Source of the DNA: Microcaldota archaeon
GTDB lineage: Archaea > Micrarchaeota > Micrarchaeia > Micrarchaeales > CABMGC01
Length of the DNA stretch: 14,643 bases
Reading direction: 5' to 3'
Assembly (NCBI GenBank): GCA_021792235.1
Contig: JAJYVC010000028.1
Coordinates: forward strand, 1-14,643
The stretch's first letter is position 1; each line of letters opens with the position of its first letter. This document shows positions 7,008 through 13,073 of the stretch, piece by piece. Under the pieces are notes generated by a model. That model searched no databases, had not been told where the DNA came from, and saw only the letters and a program-made list of their open reading frames with translations. The translations under genes and the position numbers were made by a program.

Positions 7008-7469
7008 GTGGACAGGATTTACATAGGCAGCGACCACGGCGGATTTGAGCTCAAAAACAGGCTCCGTGAGGCACTTAAATCGCTAGGCATTGATGTAGTG
7101 GATGTTGGACCGTCAGGCTATGACAAGGATGACGACTATCCTGATTACGCTGAGAAGGTATGTGGGGAGATAGAAGCAACTGGCGGAAGGGGCATACTCA
7201 TATGCAAGTCGGGACACGGAATGGTCATCACCGCAAACAAGTTCCGTGGAATACGCGCCTCGTTGTGCTGGAGCAAGGAGTCTGCTGTCTGCGGGAAGAG
7301 GGACGATGACATAAATGTACTCTGCCTGCCTGGAGACTTCGTCACTGCGGAGCAGGCGATCGAAGTAGCGAAGGCATGGATTGACACGCCTTATGGCACA
7401 GCTGGAAGATATGCGAGAAGACTCAGCAAGGTGCAGGACATAGAAGATAGGAACTTCAGGAAGCAGTAG
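7008..7469 (+). CDS. rpiB: Ribose-5-phosphate isomerase B (RpiB/LacA/LacB family)
   Basis: The 153-residue protein has the family length (about 150) and signature segments: IYIGSDHGGFELK (residues 4-16), DYPDYAEKV, GILICKSGHGMVITANK (62-78), GIRASLC, DDINVL, and the C-terminal AGRYARRL. It would interconvert ribose-5-phosphate and ribulose-5-phosphate in the cytoplasm. The catalytic-base cysteine of the E. coli type is kept (Cys66 in ILICKSG). The position of E. coli His98, implicated in sugar-ring opening (RQHNDTNVL), is Asp99 here (KRDDDINVL), and GTG after the cysteine is KSG. The enzyme may therefore have altered kinetics or substrate. Many archaea instead use RpiA, so RpiB may come from bacteria. 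It starts with GTG, directly after the upstream gene, and ends touching the archease stop on the other strand (TAGCTA). Confidence 0.92.
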   Translation: MDRIYIGSDHGGFELKNRLREALKSLGIDVVDVGPSGYDKDDDYPDYAEKVCGEIEATGGRGILICKSGHGMVITANKFRGIRASLCWSKESAVCGKRDDDINVLCLPGDFVTAEQAIEVAKAWIDTPYGTAGRYARRLSKVQDIEDRNFRKQ

Positions 7470-7904
7470 CTAGACGTCTGCAACAACATTTATTGTTACG
7501 CGGCCTTTATGTTTTCTTACATCAAGTCCGTGCGGTGTTATGGCCTTTACGGAGAGCATGGCATTGTCATCTGGCGTGGACTTAAACAACAGCATACCCT
7601 TCAGCTGGAGTCCGTCCTTAGATGCCTTAAGAGACACGATCCTGAACGCGTATGCGTTGAGCTTCCTCGAATCGACCTTTGATAGTATGTCCTGAAGAGT
7701 GAACCATACAAGCTGCGACTCTGTATCTGCGCGTTCTTTTATCGCTACGTGCATGTTCCGCGATTTTGAGGCTTCTATGCGTTTTATGTCGAGCATCGCG
7801 TTGAGTAGCGCCAGAGCCGCATTCTCAAGGGCCTCCCCGAAGCCCTTTCCATACGACCTGAACCTCATGTCGGCAGTATGCGGCAGATACCTAAATCTTT
7901 CCAT
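7470..7904 (-). CDS. Archease (RtcB tRNA-ligase cofactor)
   Basis: This 144-residue protein matches archease in length and ends. It begins MERFRYLPHTADMRFRSYG, with the conserved H-T-A-D (residues 9-12), then FGEALENAALALLNAM. It closes with VKAITPHGLDV and INVVADV, ending in the conserved Asp-Val. Archease activates RtcB for RNA ligation in tRNA splicing and RNA repair by promoting guanylylation; its acidic residues bind metal. No rtcB is in this window, and neither tRNA here has an intron. I used ATG 7904 and not TTG 7910, which would only add two residues. No ribosome-binding site is visible, and a TATA-like site about 30 bases upstream suggests a nearly leaderless message. It is convergent with rpiB, the two stop codons touching with no spacer. 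Confidence 0.93.
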   Translation of the reverse strand: MERFRYLPHTADMRFRSYGKGFGEALENAALALLNAMLDIKRIEASKSRNMHVAIKERADTESQLVWFTLQDILSKVDSRKLNAYAFRIVSLKASKDGLQLKGMLLFKSTPDDNAMLSVKAITPHGLDVRKHKGRVTINVVADV

Positions 7905-7928
7905 GATCAAACAAGTTGCAAATGAATC

Positions 7929-7940
7929 TATATATTAATG
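7929..7940. promoter_or_regulatory. Shared AT-rich element, probable divergent TATA for archease and archaeosortase
   Basis: TATATATTAATG on the plus strand reads as TTAATATATA on the minus. On the minus strand it is about 30 bases before archease ATG 7904, which fits a leaderless start. On the plus strand it would start transcription near 7960, leaving a leader of about 70 bases before the archaeosortase ATG. The 128-base gap (7905-8032) holds no other gene apart from the mini-ORFs listed separately. Confidence 0.45.
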
Positions 7941-7963
7941 TACCACCAATATACCTCTGTCCT

Positions 7964-8036
7964 ATGAAGAAAAGAGTAACTACTGATGCATGATGAAGTC
8001 CATATCGACTGAGGACAATTTGGTATGAGAAGATGA
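7964..8036 (+). other. Chain of overlapping mini-ORFs upstream of the archaeosortase
   Basis: Three very short reading frames are linked by stop/start overlaps: ATG 7964 (9 codons, TGA 7991), ATG 7990 (12 codons, TGA 8026) and ATG 8025 (3 codons, TGA 8034). The archaeosortase ATG 8033 lies within the last stop overlap (ATGA at 8033-8036). The first ATG is about 30 bases after the TATA-like element, so it could be read leaderless. They might pass ribosomes to the main start or be chance; nothing proves translation. Confidence 0.25.
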
Positions 8037-9514
8037 GGTTCTGGAGGAGTTTCGGGTTAATAGCATTCACGGTGCTGCTTGCAGCCCTCCTGCTATTCTC
8101 GATTGCGATAACACCACAGTACATAAGCGATTCTGACGCATCGACATATGCCATAGTGCCGATACTGATGCTGCCTGTCTTCTCAATATTCATGTTCAAG
8201 TACTCTGAGCGCATGGTGCCTGACGTGGATGCCAAGAGCATTGCTCTTGGCGCGGTGCTGTTTGCGGCATTCCTGGTGCTTGTGCTTGACATGCGCGCAT
8301 ACCTTGGACCGCTATTCTTCAGCTACAGGATGGACATGCTGCTGCTGCCCATTGCCATACTGGCGCTGGCCTCGCTAACGCTAGGACGCAGGAATCTTCC
8401 GAAGTTCACGTGGATAGCGCTTTATGCTCTGGCGGCTTCGCCCCTGATCATGCTTCCTGTAATAAACGCCAATCTAAGTTTCGCCTCGGTAAACTCGCTA
8501 GGCATATACTACATTTCTGCAACGTTCTTCCACAATGCGCAGTTCATATCTCCAGTAACGATATCGTATAACGGCAGCCAGATAAGCATAGGCAACAGCT
8601 GCATAGGGATAGGGGCGCTTGTGGGCCTCGTACTCTTCCTTGCACCGATAGCCTATTTCCTCGAAGGGAGATTGAAGGGGAAGGCGTTGTGGACGCTTGG
8701 AGGACTGGCACTCATGCTCATACTTAATTTCGTTAGGATGCTGGCCATAACGTTCGCATGGTTCGATTACGGGCCGAACCAGACCATATTGGACATACAT
8801 GCAATAGTAGGGCAATTGATATTCTATGCAACCATACTGATAATGCTCATGGCAGCAGGAAGGTACGGGCTTGCCTATCCGAGGATCCGGCTGGGGCGCA
8901 GGAGAACAGGATACGATACGAGGGCGATTGCAATAGCGATGCTGTTCTCTGCTCTTTACCTGTTCGTGTCTGCAAGCTATTTGGGTGCGGCGCAGGTGCC
9001 ATTGACGTCGATTACAAACAACACATCATTTAACTGGAAATCTGCGAGTCAGCTCTACGGCACCTACTTTAACTACTCCGGTACGTCTTACAGCGAGATT
9101 AGCAGTGACAACAGGAGCCTGGAGATAACAATGCTCAACTCATCCAATGCAACGGAGGCTGTAGCAATATTCAGCCAGAGGGCAGCGCCAGGGTTAAGTG
9201 GATTTGAAAGCAACCTGACCCTGGAAGGATGGAAGGAGTACATGTACAACGGGAACATCTCATACATATACCTATTTGGTACGCACCCGCACACGTATCT
9301 ATATTACTCGGCGATAGCTTACGGCAACGGGCAGGGAGAGCATATCCTTGACATGTACCTGATAAACGCAGGTACGCCAGCTGGCAGACCTGGATGCCAA
9401 GATGCATATGATGTAGTATACGGATACATGGCCAATATTGCCGGATTGAATCCGAATACGTTCAATCCGGGGATGGACAGCGCCTACTGCGCTGCAAGGA
9501 GGTTTGTAAGATGA
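8033..9514 (+). CDS. Archaeosortase/exosortase-family transpeptidase with C-terminal ectodomain
   Basis: The 493-residue polytopic membrane protein has about eight to nine hydrophobic segments up to residue 275 and another at about 298-318. The exosortase/archaeosortase triad is visible: Cys190 in IGNSCIGIG, Arg235 in LILNFVRMLA and His256 in ILDIHAIVG, all within or next to membrane helices. These enzymes cut C-terminal sorting signals and transfer surface proteins to another anchor. After residue 318 comes a hydrophilic domain of about 175 residues, rich in N-glycosylation sequons (NNTS, NLT, NIS), predicted outside. Its placement is like that of EpsI-type domains attached to some exosortases, but I do not see an EpsI signature. 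ATG 8033 gives a good first helix (MRFWRSFGLIAFTVLL). It overlaps the next gene by ATGA. The substrate is not obvious here. Confidence 0.88.
   Translation: MRFWRSFGLIAFTVLLAALLLFSIAITPQYISDSDASTYAIVPILMLPVFSIFMFKYSERMVPDVDAKSIALGAVLFAAFLVLVLDMRAYLGPLFFSYRMDMLLLPIAILALASLTLGRRNLPKFTWIALYALAASPLIMLPVINANLSFASVNSLGIYYISATFFHNAQFISPVTISYNGSQISIGNSCIGIGALVGLVLFLAPIAYFLEGRLKGKALWTLGGLALMLILNFVRMLAITFAWFDYGPNQTILDIHAIVGQLIFYATILIMLMAAGRYGLAYPRIRLGRRRTGYDTRAIAIAMLFSALYLFVSASYLGAAQVPLTSITNNTSFNWKSASQLYGTYFNYSGTSYSEISSDNRSLEITMLNSSNATEAVAIFSQRAAPGLSGFESNLTLEGWKEYMYNGNISYIYLFGTHPHTYLYYSAIAYGNGQGEHILDMYLINAGTPAGRPGCQDAYDVVYGYMANIAGLNPNTFNPGMDSAYCAARRFVR
9496..9503 (+). promoter_or_regulatory. Strong ribosome-binding site AAGGAGGT before the NUDIX-UDG gene
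   Basis: AAGGAGGT lies seven bases before ATG 9511, inside the last codons of the archaeosortase gene. It is the best Shine-Dalgarno match in the window and supports independent initiation as well as coupling. Confidence 0.75.
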
Positions 9515-10473
9515 CTGTGTTCGAGTATTCCGCAGGAGCATTCGTGTACAGGTATCAGCGCGGCAGGGTGCTCTTCCTACTACTGAAGAAGAGCAATGGC
9601 GAGTATGACCTTCCTAAAGGCCATATAGAAAAGGGCGAACATGCAGAGGATGCGGCGCGCAGGGAGATAATGGAGGAAACTGGCATCGATGCGCAATTCG
9701 ATCCGTTCTTCTCTGAGAGCACGAGATATTTCTTCTTCAAGGGCAGCACAAGAATAGCAAAGCAGGTAAAGTTCTTCCTATGCAGGACAGAATCGAAGGA
9801 GGTGAGGATATCTTTGGAGCACCTGGACCATGAATGGTGCGATTATCATTCAGCATTGAAGAAGCTGAAGTTCAAGGATCTTGTGTCAATCCTGCCGAGA
9901 GTCATGGAGTACATAAGGAGGAAATCGGAGATAGAGGATATAAATTCAGAATATGCCATGCTGCCAAAGGAATCTGATGGATGGGATCTCAGCAGAAGGT
10001 TCGTGCCTGGGGAGGGCAGGCTAGATGCCATGATCATGCTAGTGGGGCAGGCGCCAGGAGCGAAAGAGGACGAGCAGCTGAGGCCTTTTGTCGGGAGAAG
10101 CGGCATCCTGCTGGACTCTGTGCTCAGGCGCGCAGGGATAAGGCGGCGGGACACGTATATAACAAGTGTGGTGCAGTTCTTCCCTCCGGGCAACAGGATG
10201 CCCTCGTCGGAAGAGGTGAAACTGTGCAGGCCGTTCCTCCAGCGACAGATCGAAATGATAAAGCCCAGATACATAGTAGCTATGGGAAACCTTGCTGCGG
10301 CTACTGTTGCGGGCGTTGGTCAGGTTGAGAAGAACCATGGGAAGATAATCAAGCACCACGATATCTACTGCCTTATAACCTTCCATCCAGCGGCTGCGCT
10401 AAGGTTCAGGGAGAATTACGCACTTATGCTTAAGGACTTCAAAAAAATCGCCAAAAGACAGTTGGAGGAGTAG
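9511..10473 (+). CDS. NUDIX hydrolase fused to a family-4-like uracil-DNA glycosylase
   Basis: Residues 1-130 form a NUDIX domain of Ap4A-hydrolase/MutT type with a perfect NUDIX box: G37, E43, R51-E52, E55-E56, G58 (GHIEKGEHAEDAARREIM, then EETGI). Residues about 165-318 form a uracil-DNA glycosylase: motif A GQAPGAKED (179-187), RPFVGRSG (191-198), YITSVV, PPGNR (225-229) and motif B TFHPAAALR (290-298). Family-4 enzymes bind a 4Fe-4S cluster with four cysteines. Here only Cys239 (VKLCRPF) matches; the N-terminal CxxC is absent and the third ligand is Phe223. A linker helix (about 125-145) joins the domains. The first domain could clean or hydrolyse nucleotides and the second excise uracil from DNA; the combination is inferred from sequence. 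No internal stop or frameshift marks the join, so it is a true single polypeptide. It overlaps the archaeosortase stop (ATGA). Confidence 0.92.
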   Translation: MTVFEYSAGAFVYRYQRGRVLFLLLKKSNGEYDLPKGHIEKGEHAEDAARREIMEETGIDAQFDPFFSESTRYFFFKGSTRIAKQVKFFLCRTESKEVRISLEHLDHEWCDYHSALKKLKFKDLVSILPRVMEYIRRKSEIEDINSEYAMLPKESDGWDLSRRFVPGEGRLDAMIMLVGQAPGAKEDEQLRPFVGRSGILLDSVLRRAGIRRRDTYITSVVQFFPPGNRMPSSEEVKLCRPFLQRQIEMIKPRYIVAMGNLAAATVAGVGQVEKNHGKIIKHHDIYCLITFHPAAALRFRENYALMLKDFKKIAKRQLEE

Positions 10474-10487
10474 TACTTGCATATCAT

Positions 10488-10496
10488 TATATATGT
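10488..10496 (+). promoter_or_regulatory. TATA box of tRNA-Ile
   Basis: TTATATATG is centred about 27 bases before the tRNA-Ile 5' end, the expected archaeal spacing. It lies in the 45-base gap after the NUDIX-UDG stop. Confidence 0.65.
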
Positions 10497-10518
10497 TTCA
10501 AAATAGCTTTAGTAGGTA

Positions 10519-10593
10519 GGGCTCGTAGCTCAGTCTGGTTAGAGCGTTCGACTGATAATCGAAAGATCGTGAGTTCAAATCTCATCGGGCCCA
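10519..10593 (+). tRNA. tRNA-Ile (anticodon GAT)
   Basis: Cloverleaf by eye: acceptor GGGCTCG (10519-10525) pairs with CGGGCCC (10586-10592) with one G-T pair. The D stem is GCTC/GAGC. The anticodon stem TTCGA/TCGAA encloses CTGATAA with GAT at 10554-10556. The variable loop has five bases. The T stem GTGAG/CTCAT encloses TTCAAAT. The discriminator is A (10593). There is no intron and no encoded CCA. Its 3' end is only four bases from the stop of the convergent surface-protein gene. Confidence 0.96.
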
Positions 10594-10597
10594 TGAA

Positions 10598-12259
10598 TCA
10601 TTGGGCGTCCCCTTGATCATCTGATTTCACCAGCCCCATGGAACCACCTTCTATGGCGGGCTTTTTCCTTATCTTGTACAGAAGGAATGCCAATGCAACT
10701 ATGATTATTACCGCTGCTGCAGCAGCTATATAAGTGTTGTTACTTGACGTGGAAGTTTTTTGCTGGATGGTCGTGGTTGAAGTGGAGATGCTTGTATTCG
10801 GCCGATATGTGGTCAATGGAATAGATGTCGTTGCTATTGTGCTGCCCTGCAATGATAGCACTGTTATCTTGAACGGCACCGAATTCACACCCTCGGAGAT
10901 GTCAGCCACATATACCTCATAGGTCGCAGGGGAGAGGCATGACAGAGGCCTTTGCCTGCTGCAGATTGTGTATCCCACATATCCGGTGCCGTTTTCCACC
11001 TTGTTGCCATTCAGTATTATGCTAAGGTTATCCGTATAGTATGGAGCCTTGCCGGTTATGTTCACCTCTGAGCCATAAGCTGCCTGGTCTGCTGATGCAT
11101 TAAGGTATGGCAGTACCGGCATGACATTGATTGTCTGGTTTGCTGAGTAGGAGTTGCTGGTGCTGTCGTATACATATATCGAATGTGTGCCTGCATTCAA
11201 GCAGCCGGTGCCGTTTATTGGACTGCAGAATGCATAGGAAAGGCTGCCCTTGCCAGATGCGAAGACCTTGCCATCCACGTACAGCGATATGCTGTCGTTA
11301 GGGTTAGGTGCCGTCGCGCTTACCTTGTATTGCGAACCGTAAGACACGCTGCTTGATGATACACTTAGCTGTAGCGATGCTGGAGTAATCGTGATTGTCT
11401 GGACTGTAGAGTTCATGTTCACTGTTGAATCGCGGGCATGGACCGAGTAGGTTCCTGCAGGAAGACAGGGCTGTGAATTGAATGAGGGAGTATAATTACA
11501 TATCGTGTATGAAACCTGTCCCGTGCCGCTTGCAATAGTCGACTTGTTCATTATGATTGATATGGAATCCGATGAGACCGGAGCGGATGCGCTTATTGTG
11601 TCCTGCGATCCGTACTTTACGCTCTGATACTGCACCCTGAGGGTTGGGGGATCCGGCATTGTCACCGTGAATGTCTCATTCTTGATAGAGTAGACGTTCT
11701 CGGTCTTGTCGAAGACGCTGACATTGTATGTTCCAGGAGTAAGGCACGTGAGGCCGCTGAAACCGGTATGGCACACATCATAACTAATCACGCCGTAGCC
11801 GCTCACAGGCACTGCGCCGGACACGTGCAACTCGATGTAATCGCTGTAGAATCCAGGGTACGCCGTGATTGTATCATTGGTGCCGTACTTGACGCTGCTT
11901 TGCTGTATGGAGATTGTTGGATAATTTGGAGTCACGACAAGATTCTCTGACGCCGATGCTCCGGTATTATGGTTAACGGCAGTGACGGAATATGTGCCTG
12001 ACGGAAGGCAGTTGTTGCTTCCGCATATTGTGAAATTCACGCTGTGCGATCTTGGTCCCGCAACAAGTGTGTTGTTGATGTAAAGCATCACAGCATCAGA
12101 ATTATACGGTGATGCTGCAGTGACAGTTATCCTGTCGCTCTGCCCGTACACTATCGGATTGTAGGATATGGTAAGAATTGGCGGGGTTGATGCTGAAGTG
12201 AGGGCAGGGATTACCGAAAGCGCTATTATCACAGGGAGCAGCGCTGCTGCGGATCTCAT
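10598..12259 (-). CDS. Secreted five-repeat Ig-like surface protein with C-terminal membrane anchor
   Basis: The 553-residue protein has a Sec-type signal peptide (about 1-23, ending TSAS). Five beta-sandwich repeats of about 88 residues follow, starting near residues 27, 113, 206, 296 and 383. Each has a YGS/YGT/YGQ turn, a D-SI-L or equivalent strand, and a paired-cysteine segment ending in P-(A/G)TY-V (C79/C84, C163/C172, C254/C265, C345/C353, C433/C441). All ten cysteines are in these pairs, which implies five surface disulfides. A Ser/Thr-rich stalk (about 470-507), one membrane helix (510-528), a basic KIRKK stop-transfer and a 20-residue cytoplasmic tail complete it. It is probably an S-layer-associated or adhesive protein. 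The tail is too long for a typical archaeosortase signal. It is transcribed divergently from the CcdA-thioredoxin pair, which could handle its disulfides. Confidence 0.9.
   Translation of the reverse strand: MRSAAALLPVIIALSVIPALTSASTPPILTISYNPIVYGQSDRITVTAASPYNSDAVMLYINNTLVAGPRSHSVNFTICGSNNCLPSGTYSVTAVNHNTGASASENLVVTPNYPTISIQQSSVKYGTNDTITAYPGFYSDYIELHVSGAVPVSGYGVISYDVCHTGFSGLTCLTPGTYNVSVFDKTENVYSIKNETFTVTMPDPPTLRVQYQSVKYGSQDTISASAPVSSDSISIIMNKSTIASGTGQVSYTICNYTPSFNSQPCLPAGTYSVHARDSTVNMNSTVQTITITPASLQLSVSSSSVSYGSQYKVSATAPNPNDSISLYVDGKVFASGKGSLSYAFCSPINGTGCLNAGTHSIYVYDSTSNSYSANQTINVMPVLPYLNASADQAAYGSEVNITGKAPYYTDNLSIILNGNKVENGTGYVGYTICSRQRPLSCLSPATYEVYVADISEGVNSVPFKITVLSLQGSTIATTSIPLTTYRPNTSISTSTTTIQQKTSTSSNNTYIAAAAAVIIIVALAFLLYKIRKKPAIEGGSMGLVKSDDQGDAQ
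10859..12181 (-). repeat. Five tandem protein-level Ig-like repeats
   Basis: This span encodes the five repeats (residues 27-467 of the surface protein). They are clear in the translation through the YG turn, cysteine pair and GTYSV-like strand. The DNA is diverged, so the repeats are old rather than a recent tandem copy event. Confidence 0.75.
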
Positions 12260-12293
12260 ATACTATCCAATGGTTCTTGTTAGCGACAATAAG

Positions 12294-12300
12294 TTAAATA
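12294..12300. promoter_or_regulatory. Near-symmetrical TATA element in the divergent gap
   Basis: TTAAATA reads as TATTTAA on the other strand. It lies about 35 bases before the surface-protein ATG (12259) and about 30 before ATG 12326 on the plus strand. One TBP site could serve both directions. It is the best AT-rich site in the 97-base gap; no ribosome-binding site is obvious for either gene. Confidence 0.4.
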
Positions 12301-12325
12301 GCTTTGTTTGCCACTTGTAGTGGCC

Positions 12326-12364
12326 ATGAAAAGAGGCTCGCGTAGGATTGTGCTAGATGGATGA
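12326..12364 (+). other. Twelve-codon leader ORF overlapping the ccdA start
   Basis: ATG 12326 opens MKRGSRRIVLDG and stops at TGA 12362-12364, eight bases inside the ccdA gene. The ATG is about where transcription from the TTAAATA box would begin, so a leaderless ribosome could reach the ccdA start through it. It may equally be chance. Confidence 0.25.
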
Positions 12365-13073
12365 CCAAGAGAGGATTTTTCTTAACGCAGTACTGTTCGT
12401 GCTAGGCTTTTCGCTAGTGTTTTCGCTTGTGGGTGTTCTTTTCCAGACGGTGCTTGCGCATGCGCAGCACTCGGTCATGGAAATACTTTCGGAGATAGGA
12501 GGAGCACTGATAATAGGATTCGGGATTCTTATGATTGCTTCATCAAGGTACGTGATACCATTCTTCTCCGCAGAGCACAGGATAAGAACGAAGAGGACGG
12601 GAAACAGCTACATATCTTCTTTTGTATTCGGTCTGGCATTCGCGATTGGATGGACGCCTTGCGTTGGCGCGATCCTGGGATCGATCTACATATTCGCGGC
12701 TGCATCGCCCGGACTGGGATTCCTGCTCCTGCTTGCATATTCTATAGGACTCGGTGTACCGTTCCTGATATTCGGCGCATTCATATCGAAGCTGTCTGGA
12801 TTCATGCGCAGGATACGCCGCTTCCTAAACTACTTCAACATCATAGGCGGCCTCTTCCTGGTGGCAATGGGACTGCTTGTGATCAGCGGATACATAGGTG
12901 AGCTGTCCGTCTTCCTCATAGGCAATGCCGCACCGATGGCTGCCGGAGACTCGCTGAACTTCCTGATAGCGCTTGTTGCAGGGGTGGTGACGTTCCTTTC
13001 GCCGTGCATACTGCCACTTATGCCGGCATACTTCGCATACATGGCAGGGACAGCGTCAGTGGTGTCTGGATGA
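12357..13073 (+). CDS. CcdA/DsbD-type thiol electron carrier, apparently circularly permuted
   Basis: The 238-residue membrane protein carries electrons across the membrane through two helix cysteines. In normal CcdA the first helix has SPCVLPLVP and the fourth has GWTPC. Here the protein opens with what is usually helix 2 (FLNAVLFVLGFSLVF), then helix 3, helix 4 (AIGWTPCVGAIL, Cys102), helix 5 and helix 6 to about residue 180. Only then does the usual first helix come: AGVVTFLSPCILPLMPAYF (about 208-226, Cys217). These are its only two cysteines. A TAG stop lies in frame directly before the ATG, so no missing N-terminal helix can be encoded there. Positive loops (HRIRTKR, RRIRR) after helices 3 and 5 fit an inside location for the permuted order. 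It overlaps the thioredoxin gene by four bases. Family certain; permutation read from motif order. Confidence 0.9.
   Translation: MDDQERIFLNAVLFVLGFSLVFSLVGVLFQTVLAHAQHSVMEILSEIGGALIIGFGILMIASSRYVIPFFSAEHRIRTKRTGNSYISSFVFGLAFAIGWTPCVGAILGSIYIFAAASPGLGFLLLLAYSIGLGVPFLIFGAFISKLSGFMRRIRRFLNYFNIIGGLFLVAMGLLVISGYIGELSVFLIGNAAPMAAGDSLNFLIALVAGVVTFLSPCILPLMPAYFAYMAGTASVVSG

Noticed and set aside
7905..7910. TTG start for archease
   Set aside because: It adds two residues only; ATG 7904 gives the normal archease N-terminus and no ribosome-binding site favours TTG.
10598..10740. Archaeosortase sorting signal at the end of the Ig-like surface protein
   Set aside because: There is a Thr/Ser stalk and a helix, but no PGF-type motif and a 25-residue cytoplasmic tail is too long for the usual signal.
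10859..12181. CRISPR array or DNA tandem repeat
   Set aside because: The repeats exist at protein level only; the DNA copies are too diverged and there is no repeat-spacer pattern.
13004..13069. GTG start extending the thioredoxin by 22 residues
   Set aside because: The extension lies in the last helix of ccdA and would put polar residues before the anchor; ATG 13070 gives the usual ATGA overlap.
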